The translations under genes and the position numbers were made by a program. The notes under the pieces are model-generated. The model saw nothing but the letters and a program-made list of their open reading frames with translations, was not told where the DNA came from and searched no databases. A DNA stretch of 52,474 nucleotides from Stieleria sedimenti (GTDB lineage: Bacteria > Planctomycetota > Planctomycetia > Pirellulales > Pirellulaceae): the NCBI RefSeq assembly GCF_025060895.1, contig NZ_JANZKV010000208.1, forward strand, positions 1-52,474, given 5' to 3'. Shown piece after piece: positions 8,481-18,283 of this stretch. Within the stretch, counting starts at the first letter, position 1. Each line of letters starts with the position of its first letter.

Positions 8481-9668
8481 CTACCTGCCTTCGATCCATT
8501 TCACGCGACAGTCGGTATTCTCAACGAGTGAAAGTTTATCTCGCACGTCGTTTGCAATCGAATCGACGACGGCCCGGGGCAGATCGCCTTCGACGGTGAC
8601 CGTCAAATGATCCATGTCGTCGGTATAGCGAACTCGCACTCCGTCGATGGTGATCTGCTTGGTCCGCCAGTCAGCATCGTCTTCAGGATCTGGATCGACC
8701 GGCGTGTAGTGCACCTGCGGTTTGTAAAGCGAGTCGTAGGCCTCCATGTTTGGCTCCCCACCGATCTCGTCAGCCAGATCGTCCTCAGAGTCCAAACCGG
8801 CCCTCGGGTACTCCAACGCGAATTTTCGCATATCGTAGTTCCAAAGGTGTAAGCCGCTCCCGTCATTGCGAGCCACCTGGAATCGAATCCATTGCCGTTT
8901 TGTCAATCGATCCCAACGGAATTCGGCAACAGACAACGACCAGTCATCAATGTTCTCCAGGAATCCATCGCCGGATAACACCTTGCCACCGCGGACAAGG
9001 ATCGACGATCCGTCATCGCTGAGCGACGCCTGGTGATCGCTGATCCACCCCGGCTGTTCGCCGGTTGAATGAACTTCACTGATTGCAAGCGTTCGGGTGT
9101 CGAGCCGATAGATCTGCGTGCGACCGACATCTCGCTGATCGGGGTAGCCGACGTTGCCGAGGATCAGGATGCTTTGGTCGTCATTGACGGCCGTCGCGGA
9201 ATGAAAATCAGTCGGCCGAAAGACGGATTCGGGGTACCCAAAGATTCGCAGTTCACTATCGAGTGACTCGATGATGACATCGTTGTAGATAAAGAAATCG
9301 GGATCGTAAAAATCTTCGTGCTCGCCGGCGATCCAAAACACGCGCCCGTCGGCCAACTCGGTTCTTGACTGCCCCATGCGACACCCAGCCCAGCGTGGTT
9401 CAATGGGAAAATCCACGCGGCGGAGCATCTTTTGTAGACGGCTTCGAAAACGCTCGTTTGCGTGATAGGGGTCGACACGACCGCGAAAAAGCCAGCGCCA
9501 GACAGGATTGGTCATGTCTTCAGCCGGTGAACGGCCACGAACAGCCTTCTGCCAACGACGAAAGAGTTTCGACGTCACCTCAGGTCCGGGCTCACGATCC
9601 TCGTCGGTCACTTCGTGTTCGTTGTCTGTCAAAACCATTCCACCAAATCGAGGTTCTCCACTCAACAT
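8481..9668 (-). CDS. Kelch-like beta-propeller hypothetical protein
   Basis: Up to 395 aa. ATG 9668 or the in-frame ATG 9638 are both possible; neither has a well-spaced ribosome-binding site, and the segment after 9638 is very acidic (DNEHEVTDEDREPG). No signal peptide is seen, so it is probably cytoplasmic. The middle contains motifs of a conserved bacterial family of unknown function: a WAGCRMGQ..T.L.DGR.FWIAGEHEDFYDPDF block, then FGYP..VF.PTDFHSAT, LILGNVGYP and GWISDHQASL, which look like kelch/propeller blades. The C-terminal ~80 residues form a separate-looking segment with a TVTVEGDLP strand. No function is assigned. Confidence 0.75.
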   Translation of the reverse strand: MLSGEPRFGGMVLTDNEHEVTDEDREPGPEVTSKLFRRWQKAVRGRSPAEDMTNPVWRWLFRGRVDPYHANERFRSRLQKMLRRVDFPIEPRWAGCRMGQSRTELADGRVFWIAGEHEDFYDPDFFIYNDVIIESLDSELRIFGYPESVFRPTDFHSATAVNDDQSILILGNVGYPDQRDVGRTQIYRLDTRTLAISEVHSTGEQPGWISDHQASLSDDGSSILVRGGKVLSGDGFLENIDDWSLSVAEFRWDRLTKRQWIRFQVARNDGSGLHLWNYDMRKFALEYPRAGLDSEDDLADEIGGEPNMEAYDSLYKPQVHYTPVDPDPEDDADWRTKQITIDGVRVRYTDDMDHLTVTVEGDLPRAVVDSIANDVRDKLSLVENTDCRVKWIEGR

Positions 9669-9815
9669 TCCTTAAACCATCACGACACGCCATCCAGGCC
9701 GCAAGTTCGCACCCGATGTCCGATCGTTGCGCAAGCGTTCTTGAGGTGCGCAATAGCAGATTCAATGGAATTGGCAAAATGATACGGGGCAGAATAATGT
9801 CCTGACCGCTCGTGG

Positions 9816-11327
9816 CTAGCGAGAAGGCTCGGCGTCCTTCTTTCGGATCGCCTTTGCATCCAACGGAACGTGCCGATCAAACAGAGTGCCGTAGCGCTGG
9901 TAATCGTTGTAATCCACCGCCTGCTGCTTCCACTTCGCCAATTCCTGATCGTACCGCATTCGCATCTGTTCCAACGTCGCGGCGTACTCGGGGCTGTTGG
10001 CCTGATTGACAAGTTCCAGCGGATCGTTTTCGGTATCGAACAGTTCCTCGACCGGGTCCATTCGATCGTTGCCGAACCACCAGTACGTGTATTTGTGCTG
10101 TCGCGTCAGGCAGGTCAGGCTGTGGGTGGCGAGAGGCCCGTAGACGTTGATGAACGCCATCTGTTCATGGCCGCCCTCGTTGGGATTCTTCAACAGCCCC
10201 AGTAAACTCTTCCCATCCATGTTGTCGGGAATGGAAAGGCCGGCGAGTTCGAGCATCGTGGGTGCGAAATCGATATTGCCGGTCAACCGGTCGCATCGAA
10301 TCTGCTTGCCGTTGAGTGGGCTGCGGGGGTCATAGATCATCAGTGGCACGCGCGAGGATTCTTCCATCGGCAGCACCTTGGAACCGTAGCCGTGTGCGCC
10401 ACAAATGTAGCCGTTGTCGCTGGTGTAGATGACCACCGTGTTGTCCGCGACGCCTTGGGCCTTCAGTTCATCACGAATCATGCCGACCGCCACGTCGATG
10501 CCGTGGACCTGCTGGTGATACTTCCGCATCTCGCCATCGTAGTCGGTGTCGTAATTCCACTGGGTAAAGCGAGGGTATTGTCGGCCGGCCTTGCTTTGCG
10601 GCGAGAGATGTTCGGCGAATTCGCGGCCAAAGTTCGCCGGCTTGGTGAACGTCTTGCCTTCGTATACGGCATTGAACTGAGGATCGGGCGTCGCTGGTTT
10701 GTGTGGGGCCTTGAAACTGATTGAGAGACAGAACGGTTTGTCCTGTTTGGCGGCCGTGCGGATGAAGTCTTTGCCGAAAGCCCCGTAGGAGAGCGTCGAG
10801 TGAGGGTACCGCCTTGCGTACTCCGCCATCGACTTGTTCTTGGCCGTTTCGTAATGCGTCTGGCCGGGGCCGCCACCCCAAACATCGAAGTCGTCTTCGC
10901 ACAACCCCTTGCCGTCCACCTCGATCCCGAACTTGCCGGCGAAAGCCGTCAGGTATCCGGCCTCGCGCAGCAGGACCGGATAAGACTTTGCCCACACCTC
11001 CGGACGCATGTTGCCGTGGCTGAAATTACAGCCCGTCTTGTATTCGTACATGCCGGTGAACACGTTGGAGCGACTTGCCATGCAGATCGCCGTGGTGTTG
11101 TAGTGGTTGTCAAAGACCATGCCGTCGCGGGCCAATTGGTCCATCTGAGGCGTTTGGACGTCGCCGTTGCCGTAGCACCCGACGGAGTACGTGTTCTGGT
11201 CGTCGGCGAACAGGAACACGATGTTGGGACGCGACGACGATTCCTCAGCCGCCGAAATCACCCCACCCCGAGACGCGGGAAGGGCAAACGTCGCAGCCAG
11301 CAGGAAGACGAGTTTCAGGTGGTGCAT
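9816..11327 (-). CDS. Secreted sulfatase (arylsulfatase/iduronate-sulfatase-like)
   Basis: The 503-aa product has a signal peptide (about residues 1-27) and the alkaline-phosphatase-superfamily sulfatase fold: the first strand [12 protein letters not shown] with the metal-binding DD pair near residues 41-43, and the formylglycine motif CMASR at residues 82-86, a CxAxR variant of CxPxR. Further motifs are [11 protein letters not shown], a FSLS-type central strand, HKPATPD, the [12 protein letters not shown] metal/substrate segment, and a C-terminal [14 protein letters not shown] repeat shared by the family. It should hydrolyse sulfate esters of extracellular polysaccharides after maturation by a formylglycine-generating enzyme. 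It stands alone on the minus strand, with remnants upstream; the specific glycan cannot be told. Confidence 0.93.
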   Translation of the reverse strand: MHHLKLVFLLAATFALPASRGGVISAAEESSSRPNIVFLFADDQNTYSVGCYGNGDVQTPQMDQLARDGMVFDNHYNTTAICMASRSNVFTGMYEYKTGCNFSHGNMRPEVWAKSYPVLLREAGYLTAFAGKFGIEVDGKGLCEDDFDVWGGGPGQTHYETAKNKSMAEYARRYPHSTLSYGAFGKDFIRTAAKQDKPFCLSISFKAPHKPATPDPQFNAVYEGKTFTKPANFGREFAEHLSPQSKAGRQYPRFTQWNYDTDYDGEMRKYHQQVHGIDVAVGMIRDELKAQGVADNTVVIYTSDNGYICGAHGYGSKVLPMEESSRVPLMIYDPRSPLNGKQIRCDRLTGNIDFAPTMLELAGLSIPDNMDGKSLLGLLKNPNEGGHEQMAFINVYGPLATHSLTCLTRQHKYTYWWFGNDRMDPVEELFDTENDPLELVNQANSPEYAATLEQMRMRYDQELAKWKQQAVDYNDYQRYGTLFDRHVPLDAKAIRKKDAEPSR

Positions 11328-11489
11328 GGTGATGGCTGGTGAACAGGCGTGGTGGATCCATCTTTCCGAGCAAGTTCGCTACGGTGCGAACTCGATGACG
11401 TTTGGCCAGCCGAAACACGGCCAAACGGCGATCTTGCGGTGCGTAGTTTACACCAGACCGCGGCAGCCATCGCGGCGACCAGGCATGGA

Positions 11490-11684
11490 ATGGCGATTGC
11501 CGCACTTTATTTCGGCACGTTAGTTGCCCCGAGCGTCGCTGCTCCAGAAACGTCACAGCGTGATCGACTGACGGTCATCTATTCCGGATTGCTGGGTTGG
11601 TACGACGGCAATCCAACGACACTGAATCCGCTCGAGCCGAAACTCAAATCGCAACGACTACCTCAGCTACGCAAACGAACTTGA
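11490..11684 (+). pseudogene. Alkyl-sulfatase fragment behind a foreign signal peptide
   Basis: A 64-codon reading frame starts at ATG 11490 with a plausible signal peptide (MAIAALYFGTLVAPSVAA). It then carries the segment LLGWYDGNPTTLNPLEP, which closely resembles the conserved YLGWFDGNP..L.P motif of SdsA1-type alkyl sulfatases (MBL fold). The rest of that enzyme is absent. The reading frame ends in a short basic tail that is probably out of frame with its source. It is best read as a remnant. Other parts of alkyl-sulfatase genes occur at 43.4-44.5 kb on the opposite strand, so the pieces may share an origin. Confidence 0.6.
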
Positions 11685-11685
11685 A

Positions 11686-11742
11686 TCAGGTCAGTTGAGC
11701 GAGTAACTGGATGAATTGTTCGGCTCGATCATCGTCGCTCAT
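11686..11742 (-). pseudogene. Possible N-terminal stub of an ECF sigma factor
   Basis: From ATG 11742 the minus strand reads MSDDDRAEQFIQLLAQ and stops two codons later. The sequence resembles the opening of planctomycete ECF sigma factors (EQFI.LL..HQR...), but only about 16 residues remain, so the assignment is tentative. It lies head to head with the alkyl-sulfatase fragment. If real, it is another gene cut off a few codons after its start. Confidence 0.35.
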
Positions 11743-11834
11743 GGGTCCCTTCCGTTCGCCAGGCAGATCCAGACGTAGCGACAGTGCCGGCAGCCGACAC
11801 TTTGGACACCGCCGACATTCTTTTGTAAAAAAGA

Positions 11835-14800
11835 GTGCATCGACTGTCCAAGGACGCTTGGGCGGGCACTGTAAGGCCACCCCAACAGACAATTCTCTTG
11901 AAGTTCAATCAAATGACGCAAAACATCCTTGGATTTGGCAACCACAGACGCGGCGTGCTGTGGACAGTCTCGCTCGCCGGCTACCTTGTTTTCGCAACGT
12001 TGTCGGGTGTAGCAGAAGCGAACTCATCCGAATCGGCGGCATCGGCTGGCACGGCCCCCGACCGTCGTCAAGAGACAGCCCGATCCGATCTCTTCTTTAT
12101 TCTGACCGACGATCACCGCTGGGACAGCTACGGCGCGACTGGGAACGAAGATCCTGACGCGATTCGCAAGCACGCCCGTGACTACGATGTGAGCGTCGAG
12201 CAAATGGATGCGACGGTCGGCCGACTGATGAGCGCAATCGATCGACGTGGCCTCTTGCCGATCGTCGCAGGGCAATCGGTGGATGTCTGGGGCAACCGTT
12301 TTCTCTACGAAGCACCAACGCCCCAATTAGGCAGCCAGCCGCGATGGACGATCCGCAATGCGCGGTGGAAGTACGCCGGGACGCACGCGGATGGAATTTC
12401 GGGCAAGGTGTTCACGGAATTGTATGACCTGCAGTCGGACGCGGTCGAGAAACGCAATCTCGCTGACAACACCAAATATCGTGAGACGCTTGACGAGTTG
12501 AAAGGGATGCTCGTTCAACAGCTGACCGCGATCACGGATGACAAGTCGGACCTGGACGCGGCCGGCCCTACAGAACAAGAACCGACGGAGAACAGCAACC
12601 CACAAATCCCCATCGCTCTGCCCAAACCCGCTCGCACAGATCTTCTCATCAGCGGCGTTTATCCCCATCTGACGACGTACGGCGTCTACAGTCAAAACGG
12701 TGCTCACGATAAACAGGGCCACAACGAATGCGGTATCGGTGCCGTCGTGCCGTGGGCCGGAAAATTGTGGATGGTGAATTACGCACCACACATGCCTCGC
12801 GGCAGCGAACACAAGTTGTTCTCGGTTGACCCGGACTTATCCGAGCCCATGACGATTCATCCCGAAAGCGTGGGCGGAACGCCGGCAGGACGGATGATCC
12901 ATACCGAATCGAATCAACTCTTGATTGCCCATCACTTGATCGACGAAAATGGAAACGTGCGTACGATTCAACCGAAGGACATGCCCATCCGCGTCACGGC
13001 AATCGCGCGTCACCTGGTCGATCCGGAGAACATGGTCTATTACGTCGACATGGAAGGATCCATTTGGGAAGCCAACGTCCACACGCTCGCGGTGAAGCGA
13101 TTGTTCAAAAAGCCCGTCCCCGGTTGGCACGGCAAAGGCGGCTACACATCGCAGGGACGACTTGTCATTTCCAACAATGGAGAGTTGCATGTCGGCGACT
13201 ACAAGGACGTTTTGGTGGGCGGCGAAGCGAAAACGCCGGAAGAACGAGGCGTGTTGGCAGAATTCGACGGCACGAACTGGAACATCGTTGAACGAAGACA
13301 GTACACCGAAGTGACCGGTCCCAAGGGAATCACCGGCGGCAGTGATGGCAACGATCCGATTTGGACCATGGGCTGGGACCGCCGCAGCGTTCGCTTGAAA
13401 GTCCTGGATAACGGGACATGGCACACCTACCTGCTGCCCAAGGCCGCCTACTGCAATGATGCCGAGCACGGATGGTATACCGAATGGCCGCGCATTCGCG
13501 AGATCACCGATGGTCGCTGGATGATGGACATGCACGGGATGTTCTTCGATTTCCCCAAGACATTCTGCAGCTCAAACTCGGCAGGCATCCGACCGATCGG
13601 CAGCCATTTGCGATACGTACCCGACTTTTGTCAGTGGAACGGCAAGCTGGTGTTGGCGACCGACGAAACCAGCATCCAGGGCAATCCACTCGCCGGACAA
13701 CCGCAAAGCAATCTTTGGTTTGGGACCTACGACGATCTCAAAACGTGGGGCCCGGCCAGCGGATATGGCGGACCGTGGATCGAAGACGAAGTGAAAGCCG
13801 ACACGCCATCGGATCCGTTCCTCATTGCCGGTTTCGATCATCGCATCCTGCACCTTGCGATCGGACGAATCAAACCAGCCGCCGAACAGACGTTGCGCAC
13901 CGCCGATCAACTGCCGATCACCGAGTTGCCCGAGTCGCTCGCGAGCCTCCCGCGCGTCACCATTTCTCGTGGCGATTGGCGAAAGCCCGCAGACGGCTTT
14001 GAGTTTGTTGTCACCAAGCCCGCGACGGTTTACTTGGCTGTCGATGGTCGCGGCGAATCGATGTTGCCGCCCGATTGGACTCAAACCGACCTGACATTAA
14101 CTTGGGGAAAAGCGGTGCACGACCACATTTATGTTCGTGACTTCCCAGCCGGAAAGGTCTCGATACCGGGCAATTCATGTGAGCATTCCGAGGGTGCGTT
14201 TGGAACGCCACATCTCGCATTCATCAAAGCCGACGGCGGTTCCGCCGACACCGTTTCGTGCGTCGGCAGAGCTTCGATCAAGATGCCGACTCAACGCGAC
14301 ACCGCACCGTCAACAACCGGAACTCCGGTCCACGTGACGCTGCAGGTTGACAAAGATGGCAACAATGCTTGGACCGACTTGGAAACGATTCCGTTGGCTG
14401 TCGGTGGCTCCAATGCCAAAGTGCTGCCCAAAGACTTGGATGCGGAGTGGTTGCGATTGGTCGTCGATCGCGACTGCCTGGCAACCGCCATCCTGCACCA
14501 GACAGCCAGCCAATTCGTCGACGGCGACGCTGCCGAGAACAGGACGCTATTCGCCGGCCTCGCCGATGTCGGTGAGGACGCCCTGGCCGGCATCGCCTAC
14601 CCGGCGAAACGCAATCGAAATCTTCGAGTCATTACCGGTGACGGCCGCAACTTCGATTTCACCAAGGCGGACTTCGCATTCGAACCAGACAAGCCCGATC
14701 CAAAACTCGCGAGGCTTCTGCACGTCGAACCGGAGTTTTTGGTCGACGACGCATCTGTCATCTTGAACCACGGCGGCAAACGCCTGCGATTGCCCAAGGG

Positions 14801-15425
14801 CGACGCCGCCTACGACACGCCATTCGCCTCGGGTTGGCCGCGAGCGTCGCGAGAAGTCGAATCCGAACGCCACCTTGCCAACATCCACGGCACGTTCTAC
14901 GAAGTTCCGCTGGTCACCAACGGTGCACCGCCCGCATGGAATCTGATGCGTCCCGTGTCGAGTCACTCGAAACAGATCACGGACTTCTGCTCCTGGAACG
15001 GCTTGCTGGTGCTTTGCGGCGTCCGACCGGACGCCGCTGCCGACGGTCATGTTTTCCGCGACGAGAAACAGAAAGCCGGTCTCTGGTTCGGCGGAATCGA
15101 TGACCTCTGGAAACTCGGCAAGCCTGCCGGACACGGCGGCCCATGGCTGCAGACGCAGGTCCGACCAGGGATCCCATCGGATCCGTACCTGATGAAAGGC
15201 TACGACCAAAAGACCGTCACGATCTCTCACGGTGGCTCGAAACCAGTCCGCATTACCCTTCAGATTGACCTCGACGGAAACGGCCGCTGGGTGAACCACC
15301 ATCGCTTCGACGTTCCCGTCGGCGAGCCTCTGCGGCATGAGTTTCCAAAGGGCTTTTCAGCGTGCTGGATACGGGCTGTCTGCAATACAGAAACCTCCGC
15401 AACCGTTCAGTTCGACTATCGCTAG
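11835..15425 (+). CDS. Chimeric ORF: gutted sulfatase joined to a large secreted propeller-like protein
   Basis: A continuous 1,196-codon frame; ATG 11913 is a plausible start and gives a signal peptide (about residues 37-62 of the full frame). Residues ~83-260 are recognisably sulfatase, with the first strand (LFFILTDDHRWDSYG), an interior helix (SVEQMDATVGRLMSAID) and the C-terminal ELYDLQSDAVEKRNLADN. The formylglycine motif and the metal-binding DNG/DHG segment are missing, so that part cannot be an active sulfatase. From ~290 onward is a different secreted protein of unknown family with propeller-like strands. It carries a duplicated ~95-residue module (DFCQWNGKLVLA at ~590 and DFCSWNGLLVLC at ~1045; each ends GGPW...SDP[FY]L..G[FY]D). 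Whether the fusion is expressed is unknown. Confidence 0.7.
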   Translation: MHRLSKDAWAGTVRPPQQTILLKFNQMTQNILGFGNHRRGVLWTVSLAGYLVFATLSGVAEANSSESAASAGTAPDRRQETARSDLFFILTDDHRWDSYGATGNEDPDAIRKHARDYDVSVEQMDATVGRLMSAIDRRGLLPIVAGQSVDVWGNRFLYEAPTPQLGSQPRWTIRNARWKYAGTHADGISGKVFTELYDLQSDAVEKRNLADNTKYRETLDELKGMLVQQLTAITDDKSDLDAAGPTEQEPTENSNPQIPIALPKPARTDLLISGVYPHLTTYGVYSQNGAHDKQGHNECGIGAVVPWAGKLWMVNYAPHMPRGSEHKLFSVDPDLSEPMTIHPESVGGTPAGRMIHTESNQLLIAHHLIDENGNVRTIQPKDMPIRVTAIARHLVDPENMVYYVDMEGSIWEANVHTLAVKRLFKKPVPGWHGKGGYTSQGRLVISNNGELHVGDYKDVLVGGEAKTPEERGVLAEFDGTNWNIVERRQYTEVTGPKGITGGSDGNDPIWTMGWDRRSVRLKVLDNGTWHTYLLPKAAYCNDAEHGWYTEWPRIREITDGRWMMDMHGMFFDFPKTFCSSNSAGIRPIGSHLRYVPDFCQWNGKLVLATDETSIQGNPLAGQPQSNLWFGTYDDLKTWGPASGYGGPWIEDEVKADTPSDPFLIAGFDHRILHLAIGRIKPAAEQTLRTADQLPITELPESLASLPRVTISRGDWRKPADGFEFVVTKPATVYLAVDGRGESMLPPDWTQTDLTLTWGKAVHDHIYVRDFPAGKVSIPGNSCEHSEGAFGTPHLAFIKADGGSADTVSCVGRASIKMPTQRDTAPSTTGTPVHVTLQVDKDGNNAWTDLETIPLAVGGSNAKVLPKDLDAEWLRLVVDRDCLATAILHQTASQFVDGDAAENRTLFAGLADVGEDALAGIAYPAKRNRNLRVITGDGRNFDFTKADFAFEPDKPDPKLARLLHVEPEFLVDDASVILNHGGKRLRLPKGDAAYDTPFASGWPRASREVESERHLANIHGTFYEVPLVTNGAPPAWNLMRPVSSHSKQITDFCSWNGLLVLCGVRPDAAADGHVFRDEKQKAGLWFGGIDDLWKLGKPAGHGGPWLQTQVRPGIPSDPYLMKGYDQKTVTISHGGSKPVRITLQIDLDGNGRWVNHHRFDVPVGEPLRHEFPKGFSACWIRAVCNTETSATVQFDYR

Positions 15426-15795
15426 CGGTCGCCATCATCAACCACTTCCTCGATTCCCGACTCCGACGTCGCCGACTTCCGTGGTAGTGGGAAATTCGTC
15501 GGTTGCTCCAACAGGCCGGCCCCGTATCGCTCACTTGAATCCACCTATAGGACAGGTCATGCCCCAGCCGCTTTCCCAGCGAGCAGCAAGACCAAGGCCA
15601 CGCCGGACAGCGGGCGTTCTTTCACCACGACCCAGTTCACCGCAAATCGCCCGCGGAGGCGTCAACGTGTGAATCCCACCACGCTTTCACCTTCCGACGC
15701 CCGTGGAGCGGCAGGTTTTCGCTCTGCGTTAAACAAACACACTCCCGGCGGAAGTGCCGGGCACCCGCGATCGAAAGTGAGAATGCGAAGGCAAC
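15426..15795. other. Intergenic region with no recognised gene
   Basis: The space between the chimeric ORF and the universal stress protein gene holds no convincing coding sequence on either strand. It does contain the short stable palindrome listed at 15744-15761. The plus strand is open for long stretches, but its translation is Arg/Pro/Thr-rich with no motif, as expected of GC-rich non-coding DNA. Confidence 0.5.
15744..15761. terminator. Hairpin downstream of the usp gene
   Basis: CCCGGC at 15744-15749 pairs with GCCGGG at 15756-15761 around a GGAAGT loop. It lies about 35 bp beyond the stop of the minus-strand usp gene and may end its transcript, although no U-tract follows. It also looks like a dispersed REP-like palindrome. 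Confidence 0.45.
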
Positions 15796-16728
15796 TCACT
15801 GCTCCAGTTGAATCGGGCTAATGAAGTTCGACGGTTTGAGTGCCAGCACCGAACATTCAATGCTGCTGAGGATTTGCTCGGCTGTGTTACCAATGACCAT
15901 ACCTGAGATCCCGCTCCGAGCAATGGTCCCCATGACAACCAGATCCACGTTTGTGTCGCGAGCATACGACGGGATGGCCAGCGGGGGCTCGCCTTCGATC
16001 AAATGTACGTTCTCGGCGTGCCAACTGCTCCCATGCTGCCCGAGGAATCGATCGAAGCGTGACTTCACTTGATCGTGACTCTGCTGCACGATCGCATCAA
16101 ATTCTTCTTCGCTCATCCGACGACGAAGAAACTGTGCGTTCCAAACGGACCAAGTGTGGAGGATCGAAAAAGCACCGCCATGATATTGACTGATTGACTC
16201 CGCCAAATCGAACACTTCGTCATTGAGTTCTGAATCCGTCTCGTCTTCCGATGAAGTGTCAACACAGCCGAGCACGTGTTGGAATTGCGTTTTCTCCGCC
16301 GTTACCAGCCACACGGCGCACGGGCATTGTCGCAGCAATCGCATCCCGGTGTTGCCGAAGAATCCTTGGCGGCGGCTGTCCTTGCCCTTGTGCACGCGAA
16401 GCACCAAGTCATAGTTGCCGCGCAAGACTTCGCGAATGATTTCCACGGACGTCTTCCCCATCAGCACTTGCGTGTCCACCGTGACGCCTTGCTCTCGGAT
16501 GCGAGCAGCCAATTCATCGAGCTTCTCTTGTTTCTCGTCCCGCATCAGCTCGCGCACGTGCTCGTGATCCTTCATCGTCAACCGCACCATCCACGGGAAA
16601 TCTGGAACGACGTCCACTACCCTCAATGTGGCACCGTTATGGACAGCGATGTCAGCTGCTTCGTCCACAATCGGGTGGCTGTCCAAACGTGTGTCGGTGG
16701 CGACCAGGATCTTTCGAAATTGTTTCAT
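15796..16728 (-). CDS. Universal stress protein with two Usp domains
   Basis: About 310 aa from ATG 16728; the frame extends upstream to 16851, but that part lacks Usp similarity. The first Usp domain begins MKQFRKILVATDTRLDS and contains the VDTQVLMGKTSVEIIREV helix. Its nucleotide-loop region GKDSRRQGFFGNTG is a G-x(2)-G-x(9)-G variant. The second begins near residue 145 (HVLGCVDTSS) and ends with DLVVMGTIARSGISGMVIGN, a canonical G-x2-G-x(n)-G/S/T ATP-loop type motif, and EQILSSIECSVLALKP. Tandem Usp proteins are cytoplasmic, often ATP-binding stress regulators. It is monocistronic as far as can be seen. Confidence 0.92.
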   Translation of the reverse strand: MKQFRKILVATDTRLDSHPIVDEAADIAVHNGATLRVVDVVPDFPWMVRLTMKDHEHVRELMRDEKQEKLDELAARIREQGVTVDTQVLMGKTSVEIIREVLRGNYDLVLRVHKGKDSRRQGFFGNTGMRLLRQCPCAVWLVTAEKTQFQHVLGCVDTSSEDETDSELNDEVFDLAESISQYHGGAFSILHTWSVWNAQFLRRRMSEEEFDAIVQQSHDQVKSRFDRFLGQHGSSWHAENVHLIEGEPPLAIPSYARDTNVDLVVMGTIARSGISGMVIGNTAEQILSSIECSVLALKPSNFISPIQLEQ

Positions 16729-16999
16729 GGCAGGGTGCAGGTCCTGAATCAAATGCGGGGCTTGAGAGCGCGTTTCCATTTCGCAAACGTGGAAAAAGAT
16801 TTGCCATCCGCCGACAAATCTTTTCCCTCGCCCTCGGTTGAATGACGTCAACCGATGGTAGCGGGCAGACTTCCGTCGCGAAACCAGGTGTTTTTCTCAT
16901 TCGGCCGGTCACGTCGCAAAACTGCAATCCAAACCGGGCGCCACGCACTCTTCACAAGGATGACACCATTCTTTGAGTGGATAGGATTTAGCATCGTGC

Positions 17000-17260
17000 G
17001 TGAACAAACCGTTGAGTGCCACGTGCGAAGCGACATTTGCCGCGACTGTGATCAACGCGGCCAACACGGGTGTCAAAACTGTTTTCCTCACGTTGCTCGG
17101 TGGGGGGGGCTTCGGAAATGATGATGCATGGATCACGGCCGCGATTGAACGAGCTTTCAAGATCCACGCCACACGAGGTCTCGACGTGCGAATCGTCTCC
17201 TATAGCCGCTCGAACGCCGCCGTTACCGATCTGATCAAACGAGCAAGGACGCGGATGTAG
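17000..17260 (+). pseudogene. 3' fragment of a conserved gene, possibly macro-domain-like
   Basis: An 86-codon frame whose sequence looks conserved: ATCEATFAATVINAANTG, then VFLTLLGGGGFGNDDAWI and LDVRIVSYSRSN. The glycine-rich loop followed by an alpha/beta pattern recalls macro-like ADP-ribose-binding proteins, but this is only a resemblance. The likely 5' half is missing: upstream DNA in this frame holds no matching sequence, and ATG 17000 has no convincing ribosome-binding site. It is probably a truncated remnant. Confidence 0.5.
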
Positions 17261-17418
17261 TCATACGGCCCAGAACTTATCGCAGAATAGAACCGCGCTG
17301 GTTGTTGCGAAATGCGTGTCGAAACGATGCTGAGACGGCGGCGAATAGAATCCTCGCGACCCGGCGTAAGATTCCGAATTCGACCGGGGCTGGCAGCAAG
17401 ATGCTTCACCCACGAAGC

Positions 17419-18238
17419 TCACTCGACAGGTTCAAACACGATTCTACGATAGCTGGATAGACGGTGTGTACCGTCATCGGTGACTTCGCAGATCACATGG
17501 AATGCCTTGCCCGCTGAGTCGAGCGGTAAGGCTTTCGATCTCCAGCAAGTCGGAATGAACCATCAGCCGCACCAACGATTCGCTGTCATCGGGTTCCTGT
17601 CGTGATTCAATGCAGTCGAGCCAGTTGGCGACATGATTTTCGGATTCTTCGCCTTCAAAGGGTGCAAGCAGTGTCGTCGGATTGCACGCAAAGCGGCCTC
17701 GATTGATCTCCATCTTGCCTTTTTCGCCCACAAAGATCCCGCCGAACGCCGGGCCGCCGTCGCTTTCCAGTCGAACAACCGTTCCGCCGGGGTAGTGAAG
17801 CTGAACCCCACGTTCTCGTTCGTTTTTCGCTTCCGTGGTTGGTTCGATTCGCCTGGGCGCAACGTTTTCCCAGCCCATCGCCAGGTGAACCATGTCCAGG
17901 GCGTGCGACCCGCGATCGCAGATGGGACCGCCGGTGAAAATGTTGTAACCTCGCCACCGGCGGTGAAGTCGTTCGTGATAGTCGACAAGCGGTGCCTGGT
18001 CGCAGAATCGATTCCAATCCATGCCTTCGGGAATGGCTTGTTGTTCGAGCCCCGTTGGCGATTGCGACCCTGAATAATTCTTGACCAGAATCGTGTGCCC
18101 CCTGCCGAGGCCATCGGCCAGGATCAGTACAACATTGGGATTCCGCGGATCTGATTGAGCAAACGAATGCGTGGTAACCAGGAAAAGGACGGCAACTGCC
18201 AATAGAATTCGGTACATAAGCATGGCTTGACGGCGCAA
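17419..18238 (-). pseudogene. Three-part chimera: sulfatase 5' end, Gfo/Idh/MocA C-terminal half, DUF1593 tail
   Basis: From about ATG 18223 the minus strand encodes a signal peptide and the first sulfatase strand ([15 protein letters not shown]). It then continues in frame into the C-terminal half of a Gfo/Idh/MocA oxidoreductase ([59 protein letters not shown]), ending at the stop at 17474. In another frame, about 17521-17419 reads [16 protein letters not shown]...YRRIVFEP, which resembles the C-terminus of DUF1593 (cellulose-binding-like) proteins. The Rossmann NAD-binding half of the oxidoreductase is gone. It is the last item of the sulfatase operon, 45 nt after the stop at 18284. A non-functional product is most likely. 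Confidence 0.75.
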
Positions 18239-18283
18239 AGTCAGTTATGAATCTCCGTGGCGAGAATTGGCTGGGTCGATTGA

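Noticed and set aside
14547-15338. Minus-strand ORF of 263 codons
   Set aside because: Antisense to the large secreted ORF; no recognisable family.
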